In this document: positions 24,772 to 33,358 of the stretch, one piece after another | Layout: the number at the start of each line of letters is the position of its first letter | Position numbering within the stretch: position 1 is the first letter of the stretch | Assembly (NCBI GenBank): GCA_963657295.1 | Contig: CAVKMX010000004.1 | Coordinates: forward strand, 1 to 39,501 | From: CAG-791 sp963657295 | Lineage (GTDB): Bacteria; Bacillota; Clostridia; Lachnospirales; Lachnospiraceae | Length of the DNA: 39,501 bases | Direction: 5' to 3' | Notes under the pieces: model-generated | Database searches by the model: none | Told to the model about the DNA's origin: nothing | What the model saw: only the letters and a program-made list of their open reading frames with translations | Program-made: the position numbers and the translations under genes

Positions 24772-26079
24772 ATGGATACAGAGGAAAGGCGGCAGGAATA
24801 TTTTCCGGACGGCACGCTGATCGACGACTGGTTCTATGACACGAGCGTGCCGGAGCCTGCGGAGCTCGGACGTCCGTATGTCCTCACGGATTATGACATC
24901 TGGGACGACGGGAAAATCTATACGAAACAGATCCAGAGGGTCATCGATCTGGCGGCCGGGGAGGGGGGCGGCGTTCTCGTTGTCCCGGCCGGGACGTACC
25001 GGACGGGAGCACTGCACTTCCGGCAGGGGGTTCACCTTTATGTCAGCGCCGGGGGAACGCTCAAGGGGAGCGATGACATCTCGGATTACGACCTGTGCGA
25101 GACGCGCATAGAGGGAGAGACCTGCCTGTATTTTGACGCGTTGATCAATGCGGAGGGCCTGGACGGGTTCACCATGTGCGGTCCCGGCACGATCGACGGC
25201 AACGGCCTGCGCGCCTGGCGGTGCTGCTGGCTGCGCTGGAAATGGGGAGGCGGCGGCAACAAGGAGGAGCAGCGCCCGCGCCTTGTGTATCTCTCGCATT
25301 GCCGGAACGTGCGGATTGCGGACCTGCGGCTGCAGAACTCCGCTTTCTGGACGACGCATCTTTACAAATGCGATCATGTGAAATACCTGCGCTGCCATAT
25401 TTATTCTCCGGCGGAGCCCGTGCCCGCGCCCAGCACGGACGCGATTGACATCGACGCCTGCACGGATGTCCTGATCAAGGACTGCTGCCTGGAGGTCAAC
25501 GATGACGCCGTGGTGCTCAAGGGCGGAAAGGGTCCCTGGGCGGACACACAGCCGGAGAACGGCGCCAACGAGCGGATTCTGGTGGAGGACTGCGTCTACG
25601 GCTTCTGCCACGGGTGCCTTACCTGCGGCTCGGAGTCGGTGCACAACCGCAACATCCTCATGCGCAGGATTAAGGTCGGGGGAGCGGCGAGACTCCTGTG
25701 GCTGAAGATGCGGCCGGATACGCCGCAGCGCTACGAATACATTACCGTGGAGCAGATCGAGGGCCGCGCGGAGAAGATGCTCACGATCTATCCCTGGACC
25801 CAGTTCTTCGATCTGAAGGGCCGCAGGGATCCGCCGCTGTCCTACGCGGAGCACATCACGGTGCGGGACTGCCGCTTCACCTGCGATACCTTCTTCGACG
25901 TCCTGCCGGATGAGGAGCAGTACATCCTCTCCGATTTCACACTGCAGAACCTCTCGGTGAAGGCCAGAGACGGGCACTATGCCGCGGACATGGTGCGGGG
26001 CCTGACGGCGGAGAACGTGCAGATTACCTGCAGCGAGGAGGATGCCGGCAGGTGGCACACGGTGCACGGCTTTCAGTGA
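24772..26079 (+). CDS. GH28-family polygalacturonase/rhamnogalacturonase-like hydrolase
   Basis: A 435-residue right-handed parallel beta-helix enzyme. GH28 signatures are in order: PSTDAIDID with Asp223, VNDDAVVLKGG with Asp244-Asp245, and CHGCLTCGSES with His280 in place of the usual GHG-x-S-x-GSE. The final conserved R-x-K is W-x-K here (Trp310, Lys312), an unusual change in a residue that normally contacts the galacturonate carboxylate. The N-terminus (DYDIWDDGKIYTKQIQRVID) is the typical pectate-lyase-like start. No signal peptide is present, so it should act on imported oligosaccharides as an exo-enzyme. AGGAGGGAG precedes the start at 24772. The deacetylase-like gene follows after about 70 bases. 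Exact linkage (galacturonyl-galacturonic or galacturonyl-rhamnose) is unresolved. Confidence 0.85.
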   Translation: MDTEERRQEYFPDGTLIDDWFYDTSVPEPAELGRPYVLTDYDIWDDGKIYTKQIQRVIDLAAGEGGGVLVVPAGTYRTGALHFRQGVHLYVSAGGTLKGSDDISDYDLCETRIEGETCLYFDALINAEGLDGFTMCGPGTIDGNGLRAWRCCWLRWKWGGGGNKEEQRPRLVYLSHCRNVRIADLRLQNSAFWTTHLYKCDHVKYLRCHIYSPAEPVPAPSTDAIDIDACTDVLIKDCCLEVNDDAVVLKGGKGPWADTQPENGANERILVEDCVYGFCHGCLTCGSESVHNRNILMRRIKVGGAARLLWLKMRPDTPQRYEYITVEQIEGRAEKMLTIYPWTQFFDLKGRRDPPLSYAEHITVRDCRFTCDTFFDVLPDEEQYILSDFTLQNLSVKARDGHYAADMVRGLTAENVQITCSEEDAGRWHTVHGFQ

Positions 26080-26148
26080 GTGCCCGGGAGCGGACGCATC
26101 CGCAGGGGCAAGGTGTTCAGCCGCCGGCTGCGGCTGGGAAAGGAAGGT

Positions 26149-26946
26149 ATGAATATCATCTATGTTTGCTTTCCGGGCGGAAAGCACAAGGTGCTCACGC
26201 TCAGCTATGACGACGGGCGCCTCGAGGATCGGCGGCTGGTGGAGCTGTTCAACCGCTATGGGCTGAAGGGGACGTTCCATCTGAATTCCGGTCTGCAGCA
26301 GGAGGACAGGATTCCGGCGAGGGAATGGCCCTCGCTCTATCGGGGACATGAGGTGGCGTGCCACACGCTGACGCATCCGACCATCGCCCGGTGCCCGATC
26401 GAGCACACGGCGCTCCAGGTGCTGGAGGACCGCAGGAATCTTGAGAGCGTCATGGGATATCCGGTGCGCGGCATGTCCTACCCCAACGGCTCGTACAGCC
26501 GCGAGATCGTGGAGCTGCTGCCGGCGCTCGGAATCGAATACTGCCGGGTGGTCGGGAATACGGATTCCTTCGAAATGCCGGAGAATTATCTCCTGTGGAA
26601 GGCCACCTGCCATCACGGACACAATCTGCTGGAGAATGCGGAGCGGTTCGTGAATCTGAAGAAGACGCAGTATCTCTACATGATGTATGTGTGGGGACAC
26701 AGCTACGAATTCACCAACGATCAGAACTGGGAGCTCATGGAGGCCTTCGGGGAGAAGGTGGGACGCCGGACAGACATCTGGTACGCGACGAACATCGAGA
26801 TTGTGGATTATATGAAGGCGGCACGGAATCTGCGTTATACGGCGGCGGGAGATCTCGTCTGCAATCCGAATTCCTGCAGCGTATGGATCAGCGTGAACGG
26901 AGAGGTGCGCGAAATCAAAGGGGGAGAAAGCGCACATCTGTCGTAG
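26149..26946 (+). CDS. Polysaccharide deacetylase-like protein (CE4/NodB domain)
   Basis: A 265-residue protein with a compact NodB-type domain. The metal and catalytic motifs are LSYDDG (Asp21-Asp22) and HTLTHP (His72, His76), followed by the MSYPNGSYS block seen in many deacetylases. It lacks a signal peptide or membrane anchor, unlike peptidoglycan deacetylases, so it is probably cytoplasmic. Being last in the rhamnogalacturonan gene series, it may remove acetyl or related groups from imported sugars, but this is inference. The start at 26149 has AAAGGAAGG just upstream; the frame opens at 26080 directly after the GH28 stop. It ends 17 bases from the convergent AraC gene. Confidence 0.82.
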   Translation: MNIIYVCFPGGKHKVLTLSYDDGRLEDRRLVELFNRYGLKGTFHLNSGLQQEDRIPAREWPSLYRGHEVACHTLTHPTIARCPIEHTALQVLEDRRNLESVMGYPVRGMSYPNGSYSREIVELLPALGIEYCRVVGNTDSFEMPENYLLWKATCHHGHNLLENAERFVNLKKTQYLYMMYVWGHSYEFTNDQNWELMEAFGEKVGRRTDIWYATNIEIVDYMKAARNLRYTAAGDLVCNPNSCSVWISVNGEVREIKGGESAHLS

Positions 26947-26947
26947 T

Positions 26948-26984
26948 CTCCTGCGGGGGGCGGTCATTGGGCCGCAGGAGGACA
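26948..26984. terminator. Putative bidirectional terminator between deacetylase and AraC genes
   Basis: CTCCTGCGG and CCGCAGGAG form a 9-bp stem across the 17-base gap and the last codons of the AraC gene. U-runs are poor on both sides, so termination strength is uncertain. Confidence 0.5.
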
Positions 26985-27803
26985 CTTTCGGTAACGGGAC
27001 GGCGAAATGCCGTTCCGTTTTTTGAATGCAATGGAGAAATACGTCTCAGAGGAGTACCCGCAGAAGTAGGCAATCTCCGACAGGGACATTTCGGTGCTGC
27101 ACAGGAGATATTCCGCGCGGTTCATGCGCAGCTTCTCAATGTATTCCTTGATGGAAATGCCGGTCACCTCTTTGAAAATGCGGGAGAGATACGTTCGGTC
27201 CAGTCCGACCTCCTCCGCCAGCAGCTGGATGCTGATGTTCTGATAATAGGTGTCCCGCAGCCGGCTGCGCACCTTGAGGACATGGGCCTCCTTGCTGGTG
27301 AGAGGGGCAGGACGCTGGTTGCTGCGGATCAGCTGCGCGTGGAGGAGATAGAAGTGGCCGATCGCCTGGTATGCGCCGGCGGTTGTCAGCTCACCGCCCA
27401 GGGCCAGGGGCTTCAGGATGGCCTCGATCTGCGCCATGCTCTGCCCGTGAAGGACAGGACAGGAGGGGGACATGCCCCACGCCTCGATGAGGGGCTCCAG
27501 ATTGGCCCCGTCGAAGCCGATCCAGTAGTAAACCCAGGGGCTGCGGACGTCAGACTGGTAGAGAATCGGCGTGTGCGGCGGGATCAGGAAGCAGTCTCCG
27601 CTTCCCAGCTCGTAGGTGCTGCCGTGAACCTGGTATCTGCCCTTCCCGGCGACGATACAGTGAAGAACGTAATGATCAATGATCTTCTGGCTGGAATAAT
27701 GGCCGTGCTCCGTCTCGTGGTAGCCGCAGTCCGTGATGCGGAGCGTCTCCTGCACATTGACCGACCGGTCGTAATAACAGATCACCTTTTTCCTGTCCAT
27801 CAT
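26964..27803 (-). CDS. AraC-family transcriptional regulator 3
   Basis: A 279-residue regulator of the MelR/MsmR-like AraC subgroup. The N-terminal cupin (DHYVLHCIVAGKGRYQVHG, SGDCFLIPPHTPILYQSD, WVYYWIGFDG) is the form that senses sugars. The C-terminal helix-turn-helix pair spans about 175-270: SIQLLAEEVGLDRTYLSRIFK, then SLSEIAYFCGYSSETYFSIAF. The start at 27803 (second ATG directly after) follows GGAAGG; the frame extends upstream to 28061 but only through AT-rich leader. It is divergent from the MBL-fold gene and is the likely regulator of the second importer locus. Confidence 0.88.
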   Translation of the reverse strand: MMDRKKVICYYDRSVNVQETLRITDCGYHETEHGHYSSQKIIDHYVLHCIVAGKGRYQVHGSTYELGSGDCFLIPPHTPILYQSDVRSPWVYYWIGFDGANLEPLIEAWGMSPSCPVLHGQSMAQIEAILKPLALGGELTTAGAYQAIGHFYLLHAQLIRSNQRPAPLTSKEAHVLKVRSRLRDTYYQNISIQLLAEEVGLDRTYLSRIFKEVTGISIKEYIEKLRMNRAEYLLCSTEMSLSEIAYFCGYSSETYFSIAFKKRNGISPSRYRKCPPAAQ

Positions 27804-27991
27804 TTCTGCCCTTCCTGTGTGCATCGGATGCTGCCGTGCAAATGCCGGCCTGCTCCATGGCAGAGTCTCTGCAAAGGAGAGCATCGGCACCTCTCTGCCG
27901 ATCAGCATAAGATGCGAGGAGAGGAAAAGCAATAAATACAACAAAATATAAAGCAGAAAATCACAAAACCATAAGGAAATGCTCCGGAAAG

Positions 27992-28034
27992 ATAGTATAT
28001 TCGTAATCAAAAGGAACAATGAAAACGGAATAAT
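27992..28034 (-). promoter_or_regulatory. Putative promoter of AraC regulator 3 with a cre-like site
   Basis: On the minus strand TTGTTC (28019-28014), 16 bases, then TACTAT (27997-27992) forms a plausible promoter inside the AT-rich part of the 332-base gap. ATGAAAACGGAATAAT (28019-28034) fits the cre consensus with one mismatch and abuts the -35. The gap holds no gene. I see no clear promoter for the MBL-fold gene. Confidence 0.4.
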
Positions 28035-28135
28035 CGTAAATTTTATGTAAAAACGCACCAAACATTGGCGGTTGGAAGAAGAAACGAAGAAAATGCCGCT
28101 GTTAACAATATGTAAAGTGCGGAGCGGGGAATCAT

Positions 28136-28957
28136 ATGCAAATCAGATATTACGGAACCTCCGCTTCCGAGGGGTGGCCTGCGCTGTTCTGTGAATGTGA
28201 GGCCTGCCGTCTCGCCCGCAGGCTGGGCGGCAGGAACATACGGACCAGGAGCCAGGCACAGATCGACCGGACGCTGCTGATCGATTTCCCGCCGGATACG
28301 AACTATCATGCCCTGCAGTACGGACTGAGGCTCTCGGAAATCCGAACGCTCCTCATCACGCACAGTCATCACGATCATCTGTGGGCATCGGACATCTGCA
28401 TGCGGATGCCGGAGTATGCGGAGCACGCTGAGGGAAAGCTCACCGTATACGGGAACGATACGGTGAGGGCCGTCTATATGCAGGCGGCGGTCTCCTTTCA
28501 CGGAATCGACGATTATGTGGAGTTCCGCACCGTTTATCCGGGGCAGAGCTTCGTGACGCCGGACGGATATGCGGTGCTGGCACTCCCGGCCGATCACAAT
28601 TATCCGGAGCGTTCCCTGAATTACGTCATCACGAGGGACGGGAAGAGCATTCTGTACGCGCACGACACGGGCTTTTTCCCGGAGGAATACTGGAGGCTGC
28701 TGGAAGGCCGATATTTTGACCTGGTCAGCCTGGACTGCACGGCACTGGACCGCAGCTGGGAGAAGGGCCATATGGGATTTGCGGCGGTCGACAGGGTGAT
28801 CGAAGGCCTGAAGAGAATCGGCAGTGCGGACGGCAATACCGTTTTCGTCATCAGTCATTTTGCACATCGGGGGAATTACACGCACGAGAAAATATGTGCG
28901 GCGGAGGAACCGAAGGGAATTCAGGTAGCATTTGATGCCTGCTCTTTTTCCGTCTGA
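28136..28957 (+). CDS. PhnP-like MBL-fold metallo-hydrolase
   Basis: A 273-residue cytoplasmic metallo-beta-lactamase-fold protein. The metal motif THSHHDH (His76, His78, Asp80, His81) is intact, as are the later ligand regions ADHNYPERSLNY, YAHDTG and ISHF. An N-terminal cysteine group, FCECEACRLAR, resembles the structural zinc site of PhnP, which hydrolyses 5-phospho-ribose 1,2-cyclic phosphate. Whether this protein acts on a cyclic phosphodiester is an inference from that likeness. GGAGCGGGG precedes the start. It is divergent from AraC regulator 3 and is followed by a terminator and the second binding-protein gene, so its substrate may be linked to that importer. Confidence 0.82.
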   Translation: MQIRYYGTSASEGWPALFCECEACRLARRLGGRNIRTRSQAQIDRTLLIDFPPDTNYHALQYGLRLSEIRTLLITHSHHDHLWASDICMRMPEYAEHAEGKLTVYGNDTVRAVYMQAAVSFHGIDDYVEFRTVYPGQSFVTPDGYAVLALPADHNYPERSLNYVITRDGKSILYAHDTGFFPEEYWRLLEGRYFDLVSLDCTALDRSWEKGHMGFAAVDRVIEGLKRIGSADGNTVFVISHFAHRGNYTHEKICAAEEPKGIQVAFDACSFSV

Positions 28958-28972
28958 GCAGGCATCATTGTT
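28934..28972 (+). terminator. Terminator after the MBL-fold gene
   Basis: GATGCCTGCTC (28934-28944) and GAGCAGGCATC (28956-28966) form a perfect 11-bp stem, followed by ATTGTTTG. The left arm is within the last codons and the right arm includes the stop region. Confidence 0.8.
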
Positions 28973-29062
28973 TGGCAGAGGCCCGGAATGCGTCCGTTTG
29001 CATCCTGGATCGACAGCGTGGGGGCTCATCCCGGGCAGCTGCCGTTATTGAAGGAGGGTTAC

Positions 29063-30421
29063 ATGAAAAAGAAGGTATTGTGCACCATTATGAGCATGTC
29101 CGTTCTGGCTGGACTCCTGGCGGGCTGCGGCTCCTCATCGGGCGAATCGGCGGCAGCGGACACATCCTCTGCCGGGGAAACGGAAGCGGCGGATACAGCG
29201 GCGTCGGAGGAGACGGCATCTGCAGATGCGGGGACTGCGGATCTGTCCGGGGAGAAGCTGGAGGTTGCAACCTATCTTTCCGGCGATATCCTGGCCGCCT
29301 ACAAGGAGGTGCTGAACGGCTTCGAGGAAGAGACCGGAGTGAAGATCACGCTGGATGAATACGGCGATGATTACGAGAGCACGATGAAGACGAGGATGGC
29401 CTCGAACGATCTGCCGGATATTTTCGAGACCCACGGCTGGTCTCTGATCCGCTACAAGGAGTATCTGACCGACCTCTCCGGTGAGTCCTGGGCGGGGGAT
29501 CTTTCCAAGGCGGCCCTCGGCGTGATTCAGGACACCGACGGCAAGATCTATACCCTGATGACGACAGGCTCCTGTCTCGGAACAGCTGTGAACGTGGATG
29601 TCTGTGAGGCGGCGGGTGTGGATCCGTGGTCCATTGAAACCTGGGATGATTTCAACGCAGCCTGCGATAAAATAAAGGCAGCAGGGTATACGCCGATTGC
29701 CAACTATTTCACCTCGGCAGGCGCTCTGGCGAACTGCGACGGCTCCTGGCTGAGCTATGAGGGTGCCGTGTACGACGACAACGAGGCGATGCTGAACGGA
29801 ACCTGGGACTGGGAGGACTATCGGACGATTCTGGATTATCTTCAGACCTGGTTTGACAATGGCTACCTGTACGAGGATGCCGGCACGATCAAGCAGGCGG
29901 ATGCCATCGAGCGCGCGGCGAAGAACGACTGTGCCTTCGTTGTGGGCATCGGAACCTCCTATCAGGCCGCGGTCACAGCCCTCAATTCGGATGTGACGAT
30001 GGCCATGATCCCGATCTGCACCAGCCAGAAGGGCGGAGCGAGATTCGTCGGCATCGGCGAGGGTGCTTCCTTCGGCATCTGGAACGGAACGCAGCATATG
30101 GATGCCGCCAAGGCTCTCCTGAATTACATTGCCGAGAATGCCGATCCGATCAATGCGGCTGCCGGCGAGATTGCAACGCTTCCCTGCGAGACGACGAAGT
30201 CCTACGGAATGCAGATGATGGAGGAGATGGAAAGCCATTACCCGGATGTCTTTTATGACAATCTCTGGGACCGCAAGTATATGCCGTCCGGCATGTGGTC
30301 GGTCTTCGCTGTGGCTGCCGGCAATTTCTACGAGGATCAGTCCGAGGAGAGCAAGGATTCGATCATTGCCTATCTGAAGGAGAATTACGAAGATCTGTAC
30401 GATGCGGCACAGGCGGAATAA
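29063..30421 (+). CDS. Extracellular sugar-binding lipoprotein (CUT1 type)
   Basis: A 452-residue extracellular solute-binding protein, family 1. A lipoprotein signal peptide (MKKKVLCTIMSMSV) ends in LAGC with lipidated Cys22, followed by an Ala/Ser/Glu linker to about residue 65. The mature domain starts with LEVATYLSGDILAAYKEVLNGFEEETGVKITL, the usual periplasmic-binding fold opening. AAGGAGGG lies 6 bases before the start at 29063; the frame extends to 28988 without a site. Its permeases follow 147 bases downstream, beyond a strong terminator, which fits the need for more binding protein than channel. The ligand is probably a mono- or oligosaccharide but cannot be named. Confidence 0.9.
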   Translation: MKKKVLCTIMSMSVLAGLLAGCGSSSGESAAADTSSAGETEAADTAASEETASADAGTADLSGEKLEVATYLSGDILAAYKEVLNGFEEETGVKITLDEYGDDYESTMKTRMASNDLPDIFETHGWSLIRYKEYLTDLSGESWAGDLSKAALGVIQDTDGKIYTLMTTGSCLGTAVNVDVCEAAGVDPWSIETWDDFNAACDKIKAAGYTPIANYFTSAGALANCDGSWLSYEGAVYDDNEAMLNGTWDWEDYRTILDYLQTWFDNGYLYEDAGTIKQADAIERAAKNDCAFVVGIGTSYQAAVTALNSDVTMAMIPICTSQKGGARFVGIGEGASFGIWNGTQHMDAAKALLNYIAENADPINAAAGEIATLPCETTKSYGMQMMEEMESHYPDVFYDNLWDRKYMPSGMWSVFAVAAGNFYEDQSEESKDSIIAYLKENYEDLYDAAQAE

Positions 30422-30436
30422 CGGCAGGGCACAGGG

Positions 30437-30455
30437 TCCTGCAGCTGCTGCAGGA
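30437..30455 (+). other. Stem-loop after the second binding-protein gene
   Basis: TCCTGCAG and CTGCAGGA form an 8-bp perfect stem with a CTG loop, 16 bases past the stop and before the terminator. It may protect the 3' end of the binding-protein message. Confidence 0.45.
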
Positions 30456-30483
30456 TAATCCTGCGGGAGACACCGAAGAAAGT

Positions 30484-30513
30484 GGGCGCGGATGGTCCGG
30501 CGCCCGCTTTTTT
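30484..30513 (+). terminator. Intra-operon terminator between binding-protein and permease genes
   Basis: GGGCGCGGA (30484-30492) pairs with TCCGGCGCCC (30496-30505) with one bulge, followed by T6 (30508-30513). Partial read-through here would give fewer permease than binding-protein transcripts. Confidence 0.8.
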
Positions 30514-30568
30514 GGCGGATTGCTGTTAACGGATTGACGAGGACGGACCAGACGGAAGGCGGAAGGAT

Positions 30569-31444
30569 ATGAGGCAGAGGAAAAAACGCATGAAGCTGCT
30601 GGCACTGAGCATACCGGCATTCTTCCTGATCATCATGTTTCTGATCGTGCCGCTGGGGAACGCGGTGCGGGTCTCTCTGTTCAAGTGGAACGGATATTCA
30701 CAGCGCATGCGCTTCATCGGGGGACGCAATTACCTGGATATTCTGACGGATACAACCTTCTGGATTTCCACGGTCAACACCTTTGTGTACGGATTCGGCA
30801 GCACCTTTCTGCAGAACATTGCGGGACTGGCGGCGGCGATTTTCGTCAACCGGAAGTTCCGGGGCAGGAACCTGGTCCGGCTGATCCTGTACATGCCCAT
30901 CATGATCCCGGGGGTCATCATGGGAGCCCTGCAGTATTACATCTTCAGCCTCGACAACGGGGTTCTGAACAATCTGCTGAACCTTGTCGGAATCGCGGAT
31001 ATCTACTGGATGAAAACAGGCCCCCGGGCGGTGGCGATCATCACGCTGATCAACAGCTGGCAGGCGATGGGCTTCTGCATGCTGATCTATCTTGCGGGGC
31101 TGCAGAACATTCCCGCCATGTACCGGGAGTCCGCACTGCTGGACGGCGCGACGAAATGGCAGATTTTCCGCAAGATTGAGGTTCCGCTCCTGATCCCGGC
31201 CATCACGACGGCCGTGATCACCAACCTGATCGGCGGTCTGAAGCTGTACGACATCATCGTGACGCTCACCAACGGCGGACCGAACCGCAAATCGCTCTCG
31301 CTGTCCTACTACGTGTCGCTCCTGTATTTCAACGATGAGAAGGCCGGATACTCCGCGGCCGTCGGCATTGCGCTGTTCGTTCTGATTTTCCTTGTGACCG
31401 TTCCGATCAATCACTTTTTAAAGAGCAGGGAGGTGGAGTACTGA
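30569..31444 (+). CDS. Sugar ABC transporter permease, MalF/UgpA type
   Basis: A 291-residue CUT1 permease with six hydrophobic segments; the first, LLALSIPAFFLIIMFLIVPL, follows a basic start. The EAA loop lies near residue 190 (RESALLDGATKWQIFRKIEV), followed by P-LLIPAITTAVITN. The end of the protein has the GGPNRKSLSLSYYVSLLYFN block seen in many lactose/glycerol-phosphate-type permeases. GGAAGGA is placed before the start. Its TGA overlaps the next ATG by one base (TGATG), showing tight coupling to the second permease. No ATPase gene is present, so a shared ATPase is expected. Confidence 0.9.
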   Translation: MRQRKKRMKLLALSIPAFFLIIMFLIVPLGNAVRVSLFKWNGYSQRMRFIGGRNYLDILTDTTFWISTVNTFVYGFGSTFLQNIAGLAAAIFVNRKFRGRNLVRLILYMPIMIPGVIMGALQYYIFSLDNGVLNNLLNLVGIADIYWMKTGPRAVAIITLINSWQAMGFCMLIYLAGLQNIPAMYRESALLDGATKWQIFRKIEVPLLIPAITTAVITNLIGGLKLYDIIVTLTNGGPNRKSLSLSYYVSLLYFNDEKAGYSAAVGIALFVLIFLVTVPINHFLKSREVEY

Positions 31445-32313
31445 TGGGAAGCAACAAGGTTAAAATGACATCGGAAATCCTGAACACGCGGGAGCACAGC
31501 GGCAGAATTCTCGATTATGTGATTTCCGCCTTCCTGATCCTGCTGTATCTGCTGCCGATCTATGTCCTGATCAATCTCTCGCTCCGCTATCTGACGGATC
31601 TCACGCCGCGTCTGTACTGGCCGTCGGAGGTTACCTTCAGCAATTACATCGAGGCCTTTGCGAACGACAGCCTGTGGAGATCCATGCTGAATTCCGCGGT
31701 CTATGTCGCGGAGGTCGTGGCGCTGGAGGTCGTTCTCGGCGGACTGGCCTCCTACGGACTGGCAAGGGCAGGGGGGAAAATCGCAGATGCACTCCGGACC
31801 TTCAATATGTCCGTCATGATGATCCCGACGCTCTCGCTCCTGGTAGGCACCTATTCCCTGATGGTGAAATTCGGAATGGTGAACAAGCTCTGGGCGCTGT
31901 CGCTGCAGACCGCGGCGATGGGAATGGCGGGCACCATGTTCTTCTACACGTCCTTTATCGTGACGATTCCAAGGGAGCTGGACGAGGCGGCCGCCATTGA
32001 CGGCGCGGGCATCCTGCGCACGTACGTGCACGTGGTGTTCCCGCAGATGAAGGCGATCACGGTCACGCGCATCATCATGATCGCCGTGGGAACCTGGAAC
32101 AATTACGCGATGCCGTCGTACCTTCTGACGAATACGGAGAAGTCAACGGTCATCCTGATCGTCCGCAAGGCCTTCTACATTGCGGCTGGCTCGGTGCAGA
32201 ACACGCCGCTGGCCTGCGCGGAGTGCGCGGTGGCGCTGCTGCCGGTGATGCTCCTGTACATCTTCCTGCAGAGGTACATCATCGAGGGACAGCTGGATTC
32301 AGTGAATAAATAA
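31444..32313 (+). CDS. Sugar ABC transporter permease, MalG/UgpE type
   Basis: A 289-residue partner permease with six hydrophobic segments (first: YVISAFLILLYLLPIYVLINL) and the EAA loop near residue 185 (DEAAAIDGAGILRTYVHVVF). The C-terminus LQRYIIEGQLDSVNK matches the usual MalG-like ending. The start overlaps the stop of the preceding permease by one base, and the stop overlaps the possible start of the following epimerase gene (TAATG), so four genes from 30569 on are probably translated as a coupled unit. Confidence 0.9.
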   Translation: MGSNKVKMTSEILNTREHSGRILDYVISAFLILLYLLPIYVLINLSLRYLTDLTPRLYWPSEVTFSNYIEAFANDSLWRSMLNSAVYVAEVVALEVVLGGLASYGLARAGGKIADALRTFNMSVMMIPTLSLLVGTYSLMVKFGMVNKLWALSLQTAAMGMAGTMFFYTSFIVTIPRELDEAAAIDGAGILRTYVHVVFPQMKAITVTRIIMIAVGTWNNYAMPSYLLTNTEKSTVILIVRKAFYIAAGSVQNTPLACAECAVALLPVMLLYIFLQRYIIEGQLDSVNK

Positions 32314-33326
32314 TGCCGCAGAGCAGCGCGGAGCCCGCAGAACGGCAGGTGCCGGGATCGGCTCGCGAAAGGACGGGTGAGGAAATGGGATATCGGTATC
32401 CGTGGGAAAAGGGACTGTCCCTGAGCTTTTTCACAGACGCAGACGGGACGGCGCACGGGCTGGAGCCGGAGGTGCTCCGGAGCGTATACGAGAAGGGGTT
32501 CCGGGTGGTGGAGCTCTCCTTCAGCCACAGCGACTATTTTGAACGCTTCGCGCTGCACACGGAGGAGGGAATCCGGGCGTGCGGGGAGAGAATCCGTGAG
32601 GCCGGACTGCGCGTATGGAGCATCCATCTGCCGTTTTCCGCTGTCTGGGATCTGTCGAATCCGGAGGGACATCCGGCAGACGGCACAGAGGGCGTGGGTG
32701 ACGGCAGAGGGGGCATAGATGTGGAGCAGGCCCTGGAGGATGACAAAAGGCTCGTGCATGCAGGGGCGGTGCTGGGCGCGAGGGTGGCAGTGATTCATTC
32801 AAGCTTCGAGCCGATCCCGGCCGGGGAGCGTGCCGCCCGCCTGGCATCGGCGAAAAGGCATCTGAAGGCCCTCTGCGAATATGCCCGGGAGGAGGGCGTG
32901 CAGCTGGCGCTGGAGAATCTGCCGAGGACATGTCTGGGGAACCGCTCGGAGGAGATGCTGGAGCTGCTGCGGGCAACGGGGGCGGCGTTTCTCTTCGACA
33001 CCAACCATTCGCTGGAGGAGGAGAATACCGAATTCCTGGAGCACATGCTCCGCGAAGGGTACTGTCCGGTTTCTCTGCACATTTCGGACTACGACTTTGC
33101 GGATGAAAGGCACGACGTGCCGGGACACGGCATCAACGACTGGGACCGGCTGCTGGGAAGCCTTGAGAGGGCAGGATACGCCGGGCCTGCCATGTATGAG
33201 ATCCGGCATGCGGTGAGTGAGGACAGAGTGGTTTCCCTGGAGGAGATTGCGGAGAACATTGAGCTGCTGCTGAATGGTAGAATACATGGAGGAGAAGGAA
33301 GCTGCGCAGAGCGCAGGGATTCGTGA
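32313..33326 (+). CDS. Sugar phosphate isomerase/epimerase (xylose isomerase-like TIM barrel)
   Basis: A cytoplasmic protein of up to 337 residues in the AP-endonuclease-2/xylose-isomerase-like TIM barrel superfamily, which includes hexulose, inosose and tagatose 3-epimerases. Probable metal ligands and barrel strands are visible: VWSIHLPF, VAVIHSS, LALENLP, AAFLFDTNHS, PVSLHISDYD and a terminal MYEIRH. Translation may start at 32313, where TAATG overlaps the permease stop, or at 32385, just before the conserved GYRYPWEKGLS; the 24 residues between look non-structural, so 32385 is a real option. Its operon position suggests it converts the sugar brought in by the importer. Which sugar is unknown. 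Confidence 0.8.
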   Translation: MPQSSAEPAERQVPGSARERTGEEMGYRYPWEKGLSLSFFTDADGTAHGLEPEVLRSVYEKGFRVVELSFSHSDYFERFALHTEEGIRACGERIREAGLRVWSIHLPFSAVWDLSNPEGHPADGTEGVGDGRGGIDVEQALEDDKRLVHAGAVLGARVAVIHSSFEPIPAGERAARLASAKRHLKALCEYAREEGVQLALENLPRTCLGNRSEEMLELLRATGAAFLFDTNHSLEEENTEFLEHMLREGYCPVSLHISDYDFADERHDVPGHGINDWDRLLGSLERAGYAGPAMYEIRHAVSEDRVVSLEEIAENIELLLNGRIHGGEGSCAERRDS

Positions 33327-33358
33327 AGCGGCGCAGAATCGCTGAAGGCGGGTTTGTC

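Noticed and set aside
20802..24815. A 1,337-codon open frame on the minus strand across the CE12 and GH112 genes
   Set aside because: It is antisense to well-recognised genes, has no family-like sequence, and arises from the GC-rich third positions of the plus-strand codons. The same applies to 102-2309, 5819-7570, 9489-11501, 17872-19743 and 24544-26985 on the minus strand.
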